From contig JAUZRP010000040.1 in the NCBI GenBank assembly GCA_030950395.1, positions 28,536 to 92,535 of the forward strand: 64,000 bases of DNA, given 5' to 3'. The DNA comes from Desulfonauticus sp. (GTDB lineage Bacteria > Desulfobacterota > Desulfovibrionia > Desulfovibrionales > Desulfonatronovibrionaceae). Below the pieces are notes generated by a model, which was not told where the DNA came from, did no database searches, and saw only the letters and a list, made by a program, of their open reading frames with translations. The position numbers were made by a program, and so were the translations under genes. Shown here one piece after another: positions 7,916 through 16,886 of the stretch (its first letter is position 1; every line of letters starts with the position of its first letter).

Positions 7916-8818
7916 ATGGGAGATGAAAAGAAAATTTTGCAAGAAGCTTTAAAATTAGATCCTAGTTCTAAAATTTATCTTGTTTTAGCCAATCTTTACC
8001 TTCAAGATAGGCAATTTGAGGAGGCAAGAAATGTTTTAGAGCAGGGGTTAAAATTTTATCCTGATTCTATAGATACAATTTTAACTCTTTTAACTGTGTA
8101 TAAAGAAATAGGTGAATTGAATAAAGCTTCTGACTTGGTTAATTCTATTTTATCGAGGTTGATGAAAAATAACTGTTTTTGGGAGATACTTGCTGAGAAA
8201 AATGGTTTAACAGAATTGCCTGTTTTGTTGTTGCGTGTGGTCTTTGAACGTAAAGATTTGGATTGGAACAAGGTATTAATTTCTGGGATAAAAAATGTGC
8301 TAGGAGAAAGCTGGGATGATTATGAAGAAGTAGTAGAAGATTTAGACTTTGATCAGCGTGTTATTACTCCCTCTTTAGGAGAGGTATTATTTGCTCAGGG
8401 AGAATACGAAAAAGCCAGAGATGTTTTTGAAAAATTAAAACAAAATGCGCTTACAGACAGTGAAAAGCAGAAGTGGCAGGATAAAATTGAGGAGATAAAC
8501 CAGATACTTACTCGTGAGTCCCGAGATTTAGATGCTGAAACTGTGCCGTCTGCATCAGGCAAAGAGGAAAATAAGCAAGTTGCTTTGGACAAACCAGATG
8601 ATTACACTGCAGAAGTTATAGAGACAACAGAGACTCAAGAATTAAACATTTCAAAGGAAAAGGTTTTAGCAAAGGAGAGTTACTTTCAAGAAAGCACAGA
8701 AGATAATAGTCAAGACCGAGATAGTAAAGGTGATTTGCCATCATCTGAAAAATCAGAAGAAGATGAAGTGGTTGAACTTTTGGAAGAGTTGGCCTTGGTT
8801 TTGGAAAATAGATCTTAG
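7916..8818 (+). CDS. TPR-repeat protein with acidic tail
   Basis: Cytoplasmic protein without a signal peptide. Residues 5-70 hold two tetratricopeptide-like helix pairs (LVLANLYLQDRQFEEARNVL), and another lies near residues 155-175 (EVLFAQGEYEKARDVFEKL). From about residue 200 the chain becomes acidic, Ser/Thr/Glu-rich and likely disordered, ending in a short helix (VVELLEELALVLENRS). TPR repeats mediate protein contacts; the partner is unknown. Its stop codon overlaps the stop of the convergent gene at 8815. Confidence 0.7.
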   Translation: MGDEKKILQEALKLDPSSKIYLVLANLYLQDRQFEEARNVLEQGLKFYPDSIDTILTLLTVYKEIGELNKASDLVNSILSRLMKNNCFWEILAEKNGLTELPVLLLRVVFERKDLDWNKVLISGIKNVLGESWDDYEEVVEDLDFDQRVITPSLGEVLFAQGEYEKARDVFEKLKQNALTDSEKQKWQDKIEEINQILTRESRDLDAETVPSASGKEENKQVALDKPDDYTAEVIETTETQELNISKEKVLAKESYFQESTEDNSQDRDSKGDLPSSEKSEEDEVVELLEELALVLENRS

Positions 8819-9048
8819 GTAGAAGATTGGTTTTGCTCTTGGTTTTGAAGTTGAGCTTCTAGTTCTTTTAATCTTTCTAGAAGTTGACTCTTTTCTTGCT
8901 CCAGGGCCTTTATTTTGTTATTGGTTTTAGCTCTAAATATAGCTAGTTCGTTTTGTTTGGCCAGAAGCAAGTTCTGTTTTTTTACATAAACAAAGCCAAC
9001 TATCCAAAAAGAAATTATTATGAGTATTAGAACAAAATAAAATATCAT
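8815..9048 (-). CDS. Small membrane-anchored coiled-coil protein
   Basis: Not recognised. 77 residues: an N-terminal transmembrane helix (IFYFVLILIIISFWIVGFVY), then a Lys/Glu/Gln-rich coiled coil ending in a Gln/Asn tail. It starts 4 bp inside the end of the upstream gene (ATGA type overlap), so the two are probably translated together. Its stop shares bases with the stop of the convergent TPR gene. Confidence 0.55.
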   Translation of the reverse strand: MIFYFVLILIIISFWIVGFVYVKKQNLLLAKQNELAIFRAKTNNKIKALEQEKSQLLERLKELEAQLQNQEQNQSST

Positions 9049-9503
9049 AGCAGTGACAGTGAATTTTTCCTTACTTTTTCTTTAATAGATAAGGCTGTTT
9101 TTTCGTCAATTATATCCAAAAGCACCAGAGTATCAAATACAGACAAATTAGTTGCTGTTTTTTGAACGTATTCTTCAGCTCTTTTTATTTCTTCGGGCGG
9201 AACTAGATTGTGTTTTTTTATGTAAGTTAATGGATCGGTGATTTTGTCCTCTTCTTCTGCTGCTTTTTGTTGTTTGGTTTGTTCGAGAAATTTTTTATGA
9301 CTTAACTGTAGTTCTAATTCGTTAATTTTTTTCTGGATTTCCTCTATTTCTTTTTTTAACGTATTGTATGTGTTAGTTAAGGATGATTTTTCTTGAGCTA
9401 TGGCTGCTACTTGTTTTTGATAACGAGCATTTAGATAGGCAATGAGGATGCTGTCTAAAATTGCAATGACGAGAATGATTATAAGGTAGGCTATGAGCTC
9501 CAT
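9045..9503 (-). CDS. Membrane-anchored coiled-coil protein
   Basis: Not recognised. An N-terminal transmembrane helix (residues 3-23) is followed by a coiled coil (about 30-90) and a C-terminal helical domain, roughly residues 95-150, with the pattern LVPPEEIKRAEEYVQKT then TLVLLDIIDEKTALSIKEKV. That pattern resembles the short helical repeats seen at the N-terminus of GspE/PilB-type ATPases (a low-level impression only). It forms a two-gene unit with the small coiled-coil protein that follows. Confidence 0.55.
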   Translation of the reverse strand: MELIAYLIIILVIAILDSILIAYLNARYQKQVAAIAQEKSSLTNTYNTLKKEIEEIQKKINELELQLSHKKFLEQTKQQKAAEEEDKITDPLTYIKKHNLVPPEEIKRAEEYVQKTATNLSVFDTLVLLDIIDEKTALSIKEKVRKNSLSLL

Positions 9504-9694
9504 GACCTAGCTTTTAGCCTTTATAAAAATAAAATTCAATCCCTAATCTGGGTCATTTTTATATAAATTTTTTTATAAAAAATGGTTTTTAGGACGAGTT
9601 TTTAGAGTTTAGGCGTTTTTGATAGAATACTAATTTTCAAGTGGGTTAAAATTTTGCTGTTAAGATTTTAATTTTTTTAGGAGGAACAAAAGGT

Positions 9695-10414
9695 ATGGGG
9701 AAAAAATTGCTAGTGTTGTTAGTCTTTGGGGTATTTTTAACAAGTTGTGCTGTAGGGAGAAAAGCTAAAGAATTTTATAGACAATATATTTATCCTAAGA
9801 CCACAGTTAATTTAAAAGAAAAACCAGAAATTAATGTGTGTGTGGATAGGTTTGCTTCTTATTTAACAGAAACAGATGGTAGGTTAGAAAATTTACTTGA
9901 GGATCTGAATGTGCAGGAAACTTTGCCTGGGGATATGTGGGCAGAGAGTATGTTTAAAAAATATCCATGGTTAACGGCTATAGAGGTGGTAAGCCATTCA
10001 GGAGAAAATATTTTTCAATATCCCAAAGGAGTGGACATAAAACAGTTAAAATTTTCTCAATTATGGTCTAAAGCAGGGAATCTTGGTCAGATAAACTTTC
10101 AAGTGTGTTCGTCGCCTTTAGGGCCTGAGTTTGTTCTTTATAAAAAAATTTGGACCAGTAAGGCAAACTTATTGTTAATAGTTCATTTTGATGTTAATTT
10201 GTTTTTTAAAAGAACAGAATGTACTAAATCTATAGAGATTTTTGTGTCCAATAGGTGTATTTGGCCTAAGTCAAATAGATTAAAAGGTGTAAATTGGGAT
10301 GCTTTGTTACAAGAACGTACCTATGGACGTTTGGATAAAGATGGTAAAATGTGGTGGTGGTTGGGAAGGAAGATTGGTGATAAGTGGCTTATTTATGCCT
10401 ATTTATGCAGCTAA
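9695..10414 (+). CDS. Lipoprotein with PDC/Cache-like domain
   Basis: The signal peptide ends in a lipobox (FLTSC, Cys18), so the mature protein should be a lipid-anchored periplasmic protein. The body (about residues 45-200) contains the pattern [20 protein letters not shown] and later a strand-rich half, as in PDC/Cache sensor domains, but no kinase or chemotaxis module is attached. The start is well supported by AGGAGG 9 bp upstream. Ligand and role are unknown. fbp follows after 23 bp and may share its transcript. Confidence 0.65.
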   Translation: MGKKLLVLLVFGVFLTSCAVGRKAKEFYRQYIYPKTTVNLKEKPEINVCVDRFASYLTETDGRLENLLEDLNVQETLPGDMWAESMFKKYPWLTAIEVVSHSGENIFQYPKGVDIKQLKFSQLWSKAGNLGQINFQVCSSPLGPEFVLYKKIWTSKANLLLIVHFDVNLFFKRTECTKSIEIFVSNRCIWPKSNRLKGVNWDALLQERTYGRLDKDGKMWWWLGRKIGDKWLIYAYLCS

Positions 10415-10437
10415 TCAATCAAGAAAAGGGAGAGAGT

Positions 10438-11430
10438 ATGATGCGTCAGGTGACTGTAATTGAACATTTACTTTTACACCAAAAAGAAAATCCTTTGGCC
10501 ACAGGTAATTTTACCCGGTTGCTAAATGAGTTAATTTTGGCTGCAAAGATTATTTCCAGAGCAGTGAACAAAGCTGGTCTTATGAATGTGTTGGGGGAGA
10601 CGGGAGAAATTAACGTTCAGGGAGAGCAAGTTCAAAAATTAGATGAGCTAGCTAATCGGGTGCTGATTCATCGTTTGCAACGGGCTGGAGTGTTGTGTGC
10701 TATGGCCTCAGAAGAAAATGCAGATCTTATTGATGTTCCGGATCAATACGGAAAAGGCAAATATTTTTTGGTATTTGATCCTTTGGATGGCTCCAGCAAT
10801 ATTGATGCAAACGTAAGTATAGGCACGATTTTTTCTATTTACAGAGTAAAAGATCCTGAACGGGCTACTTTGAGTGAACTTTTACAAAAGGGGGAAGAGC
10901 AAGTAGCTGCTGGGTATTTTTTGTATGGTTCTTCAACTATGTTAGTTTATACTACAGGCGATGGTGTGCACGGTTTTACTTTGGACCCAAGTGTTGGGGA
11001 ATTTTTACTGTCTCATCCTAATATAAAAATACCTAAAAGTGGTAAAATTTACTCGGTAAATGAAGGTTATTCAGCTTTTTGGGACGAACAAACTAGAAAG
11101 ACGATAGAGATTTTTAAAACTGCTTCAGAAAAAACTTATAGCCTCCGTTACATAGGTTCGCTGGTAGCAGATTTTCACAGAACTTTGCTGTATGGAGGCA
11201 TTTTTATGTATCCTAAAGATAGCCGCGATCCTAAAAAAACTCATGGTAAATTGCGTCTGCTTTACGAAGCCAACCCTATGGCTTTTATTGTGGAGCAGGC
11301 TGGTGGAATGGCTATAGATGGTAGCAGGCGGATTTTGTCTATTCAGCCTGAAGATCTTCATCAACGAGTGCCTCTTTTTATTGGTTCAAGTAAAGAAGTG
11401 CAAAAGGTGGCTGAAATATATCAAAATTAG
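10438..11430 (+). CDS. fbp: Class I fructose-1,6-bisphosphatase
   Basis: Hydrolyses fructose 1,6-bisphosphate to fructose 6-phosphate, the key gluconeogenic step. The metal-site signature [20 protein letters not shown] is intact, as are the earlier acidic site (ASEENADL) and the substrate-binding region GGIFMYP. The frame is open from 10384, inside the lipoprotein gene, but the ATG at 10438 preceded by GGGAGAG is the natural start and gives 330 residues, the standard length. Confidence 0.95.
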   Translation: MMRQVTVIEHLLLHQKENPLATGNFTRLLNELILAAKIISRAVNKAGLMNVLGETGEINVQGEQVQKLDELANRVLIHRLQRAGVLCAMASEENADLIDVPDQYGKGKYFLVFDPLDGSSNIDANVSIGTIFSIYRVKDPERATLSELLQKGEEQVAAGYFLYGSSTMLVYTTGDGVHGFTLDPSVGEFLLSHPNIKIPKSGKIYSVNEGYSAFWDEQTRKTIEIFKTASEKTYSLRYIGSLVADFHRTLLYGGIFMYPKDSRDPKKTHGKLRLLYEANPMAFIVEQAGGMAIDGSRRILSIQPEDLHQRVPLFIGSSKEVQKVAEIYQN

Positions 11431-11455
11431 TATGTAAATTGGACCTGGATTAAAA

Positions 11456-12517
11456 ATGTTAACTCTTGGAATAGAAACTTCCTGCGACGAAACAGGGTTA
11501 GCTTTAGTGGAGGGGGGAAAAGTTGTAGCTGAAGTTTTGGCCAGTCAGGCAGATATGCACGCTGTTTTTGGTGGGGTGGTGCCAGAACTTGCCTCTAGAG
11601 AACACTTAAAAGTATTACCAGGATTATTAAATTTGCTTTTAGAAAAAAGTGGTTGCAAGATTAGGGACATTGAACTGGTGGCTGTAACTCGAGGACCTGG
11701 TTTGTTGGCCAGTTTGCTTATTGGGTTGGGCTTTGCAAAAGGGGTGAGTTTGGGGCTCAATGTAAACCTTATAGGGATAAATCATCTTTACGCCCATTTA
11801 TTGGTGGCTAATCTGGAGCAAAAATTAGAATTTCCCTGTTTAGGTCTTTTAGTTTCTGGAGGACATACGCATCTTTATTTGTTAAAATCTTTTTGGGAAA
11901 TAGAATTGTTGGGAAAAACTTTAGATGACGCTATAGGTGAAGCTTTTGATAAAGTAGCTAAAATGATAAATTTGCCATATCCTGGAGGAGTATTTATTGA
12001 TAGACTGGCGACAAAAGGTGTAGTGGATAAATCTTTGTTCCCCAGACCATATATTGATAATACTAATTTGGATTTTAGTTTTAGTGGGATAAAAACAGCA
12101 GTGGCCAATTTTTTGGCCCAAAACCGGCATCTCATTTTTTCTAAAGAACCAGATGTAGGAAAATTGGAGGAGTTAGCTCCTCAAGAACTAAAAAATATGT
12201 GTGCTTCTTTTAGTTATGCCCTGGTAGAGAGTTTGAAAATTAAAGTTGCCAGGTCCTTAAATCGATTGACAGTAAAAGGTATAGTGGTGGCAGGGGGAGT
12301 TGCTTGTAATTCTTTTTTGCGCAAGGCTTTTGGAGATTTTAGCCAAGGACATAATATCAAGTGTTGGATCCCATCTCCTGATCTGTGCTCTGATAATGGA
12401 GTGATGGTGGCTTATTTGGGAGAAATTCTGGGAGAAAAAGGTCTTAGACATGATTTAGATTTGGAGGCAATCCCAAGGGGGAGGCCAATTCCCTGGGATT
12501 ATATCTCTGCAGAATAA
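11456..12517 (+). CDS. tsaD: tRNA N6-adenosine threonylcarbamoyltransferase TsaD
   Basis: Transfers the threonylcarbamoyl group to A37 of tRNAs that read ANN codons. The ASKHA-fold landmarks are present: IETSCDETG at the N-terminus, the metal-binding HxxxH as HLYAH, the LVSGGHTHL loop, and VAGGVACNSFLR near the C-terminus. Length (353 residues) is normal. It follows fbp after 25 bp. Confidence 0.96.
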   Translation: MLTLGIETSCDETGLALVEGGKVVAEVLASQADMHAVFGGVVPELASREHLKVLPGLLNLLLEKSGCKIRDIELVAVTRGPGLLASLLIGLGFAKGVSLGLNVNLIGINHLYAHLLVANLEQKLEFPCLGLLVSGGHTHLYLLKSFWEIELLGKTLDDAIGEAFDKVAKMINLPYPGGVFIDRLATKGVVDKSLFPRPYIDNTNLDFSFSGIKTAVANFLAQNRHLIFSKEPDVGKLEELAPQELKNMCASFSYALVESLKIKVARSLNRLTVKGIVVAGGVACNSFLRKAFGDFSQGHNIKCWIPSPDLCSDNGVMVAYLGEILGEKGLRHDLDLEAIPRGRPIPWDYISAE

Positions 12518-12586
12518 GGTAAGTGCAGAGAATATTGTTTAAAATAATTTTTGCTGTTGGTTCTTAATTGTAGCTAGTTTGTAGTT

Positions 12587-13870
12587 ATGGAGGCAAGGTT
12601 GGATTTTTTGGACAAGCTTATTTCTGTAGGTATTGCGATAAATAGTGTAGTGGACTTAGAAGAGCTTTTGGATTTGATCTTGCAAAAGGCTAGGGATTTG
12701 AGTGGTGCGGATGCGGGTTCTATTTATCTGGTAAAAGATAAAGAATTGGTCTTTTTTGCTGCCCAGAATGATACTTTAGAAAAAAGGTTAGGAAAAGAAG
12801 AGGTAAAAAATCTTTTTAGAAATTTTTCTCTTTCTTTAGATAAATCTAGTGTGGCTGGTTATGTTGCCGTAACAGGAGAAGTATTAAATATAGAAAATGT
12901 GTATGAAAATAGTCAACATGATTTTTGGGCTCATAAGCAATGGGATAGGGCCAATAATTATCGTTCTAAATCTATGTTGGTCTTTCCTTTAACAACTCCA
13001 AAACAGGAAGTTGTAGGAGTAATCCAGCTTATAAACGCAAAAGAAAATGGCCAGATAGTTCCATTTAAACAATCTTTTGTTAATATAATGCCTTATTTTG
13101 CTGCTCAGGCTGCAGTTGCTATTGTAAATGCCAGGTTGTATCACGAAGTAGAAGCATCTCATCTGGATACTGTATTTCGTCTTGGAGTAGCTGCTGAATA
13201 TAGGGATAAAGAGACTGCCTTTCACATTAAGCGCGTGGCCAAAATGGCAGTGGTCTTTGGACAAGAATTGGGGTTTTCCAAACAGGCCTTGCACAACTTG
13301 TATTGGTCTGTGGCTATGCACGATGTAGGTAAACTGGGGGTCCCTGATAGTATCTTAAATAAGCCTGGTCCCTTGACTGACCAGGAGCGAGCAATTATGC
13401 AACAACATACTCTTATTGGCGGGTATATTTTAAGAAATGCGAGATCAGAGCTCTTGCAAGATGCTCAAATAGTGGCTTTAACCCATCATGAGAAATATGA
13501 CGGCACAGGTTATCCTGCTCAGCTAAAAGGGGAAAGCATTCCTTTAATAGGTAGAATTGCAGGTATAGTTGATGTATTTGATGCTTTGAGCTCGGTCAGA
13601 GTTTATAAACCTCCTTTTTCAGAAGAGAAAGTTAGAAAGATCATGTTGGAAGGAAAAGGTACTCATTTTGATCCAGATCTAATCGACATTTTGCTAGAAA
13701 ATTGGGATAAATTCTGGGATATTAGACAAAAATATCAGGATGGCCAAAAAATTTCTGAAAAACATTGGGTGCCCCAAAGGTTATGTTGGGAAGAGCTCTG
13801 GCAAGAGATTAAGCAAAATCAGGCTAACTGGACCCCAAAAGTAAAAAATAGTGATCTGGTTAAGTGGTAG
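12587..13870 (+). CDS. GAF domain HD-GYP phosphodiesterase
   Basis: Probable cyclic-di-GMP hydrolase with a sensory GAF domain at residues 15-185 and an HD-GYP domain from about 195 to 365. The HD-GYP landmarks are intact: HDVGKLGVPDSILNKPG, then THHEKYDGTGYP and IAGIVDVFDAL. The usual TSDRPYK after DAL reads SSVRVYK. A C-terminal extension of about 60 residues, rich in Trp and Lys, has no recognisable domain. No signal peptide is seen, so it should be cytoplasmic. It stands alone between tsaD and trxA. Confidence 0.88.
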   Translation: MEARLDFLDKLISVGIAINSVVDLEELLDLILQKARDLSGADAGSIYLVKDKELVFFAAQNDTLEKRLGKEEVKNLFRNFSLSLDKSSVAGYVAVTGEVLNIENVYENSQHDFWAHKQWDRANNYRSKSMLVFPLTTPKQEVVGVIQLINAKENGQIVPFKQSFVNIMPYFAAQAAVAIVNARLYHEVEASHLDTVFRLGVAAEYRDKETAFHIKRVAKMAVVFGQELGFSKQALHNLYWSVAMHDVGKLGVPDSILNKPGPLTDQERAIMQQHTLIGGYILRNARSELLQDAQIVALTHHEKYDGTGYPAQLKGESIPLIGRIAGIVDVFDALSSVRVYKPPFSEEKVRKIMLEGKGTHFDPDLIDILLENWDKFWDIRQKYQDGQKISEKHWVPQRLCWEELWQEIKQNQANWTPKVKNSDLVKW

Positions 13871-13940
13871 TTGTTTGTTTACGATATTTTAATTAGCTAT
13901 TTTTGCTTTTTGTCTTATTCTAACAGGGGGATGGTTTCTC

Positions 13941-13969
13941 TTGACATATTAGTTTAGGGTAAATAAACT
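13941..13969 (+). promoter_or_regulatory. Candidate sigma70-type promoter for trxA-trxB-bamD
   Basis: TTGACA at 13941-13946, a 17-bp spacer, then TAAACT at 13964-13969, 46 bp before the trxA start codon. The -35 box is perfect and the -10 box is weak. Confidence 0.5.
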
Positions 13970-14015
13970 TAATTTTTAAACTGTAAACCAGTAAAAACCA
14001 AAAAAGGAGAGAAAA

Positions 14016-14336
14016 ATGGCAGGTCAAGTGAGTGATAGCAATTTTGAAACAGAGGTTTTAAAAAGTGAAATTCCTGTGTTAGTAGATTTTTGGGCCCCAT
14101 GGTGTGGACCATGTAGAGCAATTGCACCTGTAATAGACGAGCTGGCCAATGAGTATGCTGGTCAGGTGAAAATTGTGAAAATGAATGTGGATGAAAATAC
14201 TGTTATTCCTGGCAAGTATGGGATCAGGGCTATTCCTACTTTGATTTTGTTCAAAGATGGTCAAGTAATTGAGCAAGTAACAGGGGCGGTGTCCAAAAGT
14301 AGTCTTAAAAATATGATCGAGAGCAAGGTTTTATAA
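14016..14336 (+). CDS. trxA: Thioredoxin
   Basis: Cytoplasmic disulfide reductase of 106 residues with the classical active site FWAPWCGPCRAIAP and the cis-proline loop RAIPTLILFKDG. Ribosome binding site AAGGAGAG precedes the ATG. It is followed after one base by thioredoxin reductase, so the enzyme and its reductase are made together. Confidence 0.97.
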   Translation: MAGQVSDSNFETEVLKSEIPVLVDFWAPWCGPCRAIAPVIDELANEYAGQVKIVKMNVDENTVIPGKYGIRAIPTLILFKDGQVIEQVTGAVSKSSLKNMIESKVL

Positions 14337-14337
14337 C

Positions 14338-15264
14338 ATGAAAAAATACGATGCTGTTATTATTGGCAGTGGGCCTGCAGGCCTGACTGCCGCTTTATAC
14401 CTTTTGCGCGCCAGACGAAAAGTTTTGATTATAGAAAAATTGACTCCGGGTGGTCAGGTGTTGCTTACAGAAAGGATAGAAAATTATCCCGGATTTCCTG
14501 AGGGTATTGCTGGATTTGAATTAGTAGATGCTTTTGTCAAACAGGTGGAGGGGTATGCTCCTGAAAAACTTACGGGAGAAGTTCGGGAGATTAAAGTGGG
14601 TCAAACTGACCACGTGGTCCAGTTGACAGACGAACAAGAAATAAAAGCCAGGGTGATTATTATTGCCAGTGGAGCAAGATGGAGGCGTCTTGGGGCCCCG
14701 GGTGAGGTAGAGTTTACAGGAAAGGGCGTGTCTTATTGTGCTGTGTGTGATGGAAATTTTTTTAAGGATCAAGTGGTTGTTTGCATTGGCGGTGGAGATA
14801 CTGCTCTGGAAGAATCTCTTTATCTGGCTAAAATTGCTAAAAAAGTGTATCTTATTCACAGAAGAGATAAGTTTAGAGGCACAAAGATTTATCAGGAAAA
14901 GGTGTTTGCTCATCCTAAGATAGAAATCATCTGGGATAGTGTGGTAAAAGAATTTAAGGGTCAGGATTTTTTGTCTGCTGTTCGGATCAAAAACTTAAAG
15001 ACAGGCGAAGAGCAGGATTTGAGCGTGAATGGAGCCTTTGTTTTTGTGGGAATGGATCCTAATACAGATTTTGTGCCCCCACAGATAAAACTTGATGCGC
15101 GTGGTTTTATTGTAACTAATGACGAAATGAGAACAGAGGTTCCTGGCATTTTTGCTGCTGGAGATGTACGGGTCAAGTCTTGTAGGCAGGTGGCCACAGC
15201 TGTTGGGGATGGGGCTTGTGCAGGGTATAATGCTTCTATTTATCTGGAACAATTAAATGAATAA
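14338..15264 (+). CDS. trxB: Thioredoxin reductase
   Basis: FAD-dependent reductase that passes electrons from NAD(P)H to thioredoxin. The N-terminal FAD dinucleotide motif is IIGSGPAGLTAALYLLRA, the redox-active disulfide is CAVCDG, the second nucleotide-binding motif is CIGGGDTALEESLYLA, and the C-terminal FAD motif is GIFAAGDVR. Length is 308 residues. The pyridine nucleotide loop reads HRRDKFRGT, the arginine-bearing type usually linked to NADPH use. Confidence 0.96.
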   Translation: MKKYDAVIIGSGPAGLTAALYLLRARRKVLIIEKLTPGGQVLLTERIENYPGFPEGIAGFELVDAFVKQVEGYAPEKLTGEVREIKVGQTDHVVQLTDEQEIKARVIIIASGARWRRLGAPGEVEFTGKGVSYCAVCDGNFFKDQVVVCIGGGDTALEESLYLAKIAKKVYLIHRRDKFRGTKIYQEKVFAHPKIEIIWDSVVKEFKGQDFLSAVRIKNLKTGEEQDLSVNGAFVFVGMDPNTDFVPPQIKLDARGFIVTNDEMRTEVPGIFAAGDVRVKSCRQVATAVGDGACAGYNASIYLEQLNE

Positions 15265-15985
15265 GTTTAGACTTAAAATTTTAGTTTTGATTTTGTGTTT
15301 TTGTCTTTCTGGATGTGGGGTAATAGATTATTTCTTTTTAAAGCCGCCAGAAGATACTGCTCAGGAATTAGCTGAAGCAGGTTATGAGGCCCTTCAACAA
15401 AAAAATTATGATGCAGCCATTGAATATTTTTCCAAACTAAAAGATCGTTATCCCTTTTCTCCTTATACTCCAAAAGCCGAAGTGAGTTTAGGGGATGCTT
15501 ATTTTCTAAATGGGGACTATAAAGCTGCCGTGGAAGTGTATAAAGAATTTGAATCTCTTCATCCCCGTCATGAGGCTATCCCTTATGTGCTTTTTAAAAT
15601 AGGCCTGGCAGATTTTAAACAGTTTGAGACAGTGGATAAGCCTTATACCTCGGTTAAGGAGGCTTTGTCTTATTTTAGGAGACTCATAGAAACTTATCCT
15701 CAAAGTAAATATAGTATTTTGGCGAAAAAATACCTAAGAAAATGCCGTTTGCTTATGGCAGAACACGAACTTTTTGTGGCCGATTTTTACTTTAAAACAG
15801 AACGCTATTTAGCTGCCTGGAAACGGTATTCTTATGTGGAAAAAAATTATTCAGATCTTCCAGAAGTATTAGATTACGTTAAAGTGCGAAAAGATTTGGC
15901 TTATCTAAAGTATCAGGAGCAAAGAGGAGAAAAAATCAGAGAAAAAGAACAGGGGTCGTGGAAAGAATGGTTTGATTGGTTGTAA
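15257..15985 (+). CDS. bamD: Outer-membrane assembly lipoprotein BamD
   Basis: TPR lipoprotein of the BAM complex, which inserts beta-barrel proteins in the outer membrane. A lipobox (LSGC) ends the signal peptide near residue 20. The TPR array follows: ALQQKNYDAAIEYFSKLKDR, then SLGDAYFLNGDYKAAVEVYK, and later repeats with YPQSKYSILAKKYLRKCRL, which is the classic BamD pattern. 242 residues is usual. It overlaps the end of trxB by 8 bp. Confidence 0.9.
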   Translation: MNKFRLKILVLILCFCLSGCGVIDYFFLKPPEDTAQELAEAGYEALQQKNYDAAIEYFSKLKDRYPFSPYTPKAEVSLGDAYFLNGDYKAAVEVYKEFESLHPRHEAIPYVLFKIGLADFKQFETVDKPYTSVKEALSYFRRLIETYPQSKYSILAKKYLRKCRLLMAEHELFVADFYFKTERYLAAWKRYSYVEKNYSDLPEVLDYVKVRKDLAYLKYQEQRGEKIREKEQGSWKEWFDWL

Positions 15986-16097
15986 ATGTTTTGTAAGTAA
16001 ACTGGAGAACTTTGAGTTTAGCACAAAATGTATATTCTGGTCCTCTCCCCCCTCTTAATTTAATATTTCTTAAGGATCTTAAATAAAGGACATTCCC

Positions 16098-16886
16098 ATG
16101 TGGGAAGATTTTTTTGAACAGCATGTAATACAGGATGAGTTGTTAGCTAAAGCCTACTCTAAAACAGATCCTAGACAACGGAGTTTTTTTAAATCTCAGA
16201 TTGCAGATTTAATAAATTTTTATAATTTATCTTTTTGGACAAAAAAAAAAGAACAAATTTTTTTCCCCAACACCATTCTTACTATTCAACATTCTCTTCA
16301 AGATAAAGTTTTATGTTTGATTTATCCTGAATTTTTGGCAGCCAATCAAATATTGGCCCTGCTTATCCCCTTTTTGTGTTTTGGCCTAAAGAGAGTCGGG
16401 GTGATTTTTGTAGGAAAAATAAATTTTGTCAGACGCTATTATTTGCTGACTGCTTTAGAGTTGGCTGGTATATCTTATTTGGCCTGTACCTCTATTCAGG
16501 AAACCAAAAAATTTATTTTTAGCGAGCAAATAAAGAATGTGTATTTATTTGGTTTTGGGCCGAGAAAAAAGGTTTTTGCAGGAGTGGATTATGTCTGGCA
16601 GGTGCCTGAATTGAAAAAAGGAATTATTTTAGAGACAAATGACCTAGATAAGCAGGAAGTTTTTGGATCCCATCCCCATTTTACGTTTTCTTTTGTCCAA
16701 GATTTAAAAGAATTAGAATTAAAAATAAAAAAAGAACTTTTTGACCTTATTATCGGAGCAGAGGAGTTATATCCCGGTAGTTTGGTCCTTGGGAAAGGCA
16801 AAGAAACCAGTTGGATTTGGCCTGGAGTTGAGAGGTTGCTTCCCTGGAATGTGAGTATGGTTTTAGGGGGTAAGAATTGTCAGTAG
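16098..16886 (+). CDS. Hypothetical protein next to the EF-G gene
   Basis: Not recognised. The 262-residue product has no signal peptide. Its middle (about 70-150) alternates hydrophobic strands and helices (LIYPEFLAANQILALLIPF then GVIFVGKINFVRRYYLLTA), suggesting a Rossmann-like alpha/beta fold, possibly distantly like acyl-CoA reductase or aldehyde dehydrogenase proteins, but no catalytic motif can be seen. AAAGGA lies before the ATG. It overlaps the EF-G start by 10 bp, so the two are probably co-translated. Confidence 0.55.
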   Translation: MWEDFFEQHVIQDELLAKAYSKTDPRQRSFFKSQIADLINFYNLSFWTKKKEQIFFPNTILTIQHSLQDKVLCLIYPEFLAANQILALLIPFLCFGLKRVGVIFVGKINFVRRYYLLTALELAGISYLACTSIQETKKFIFSEQIKNVYLFGFGPRKKVFAGVDYVWQVPELKKGIILETNDLDKQEVFGSHPHFTFSFVQDLKELELKIKKELFDLIIGAEELYPGSLVLGKGKETSWIWPGVERLLPWNVSMVLGGKNCQ

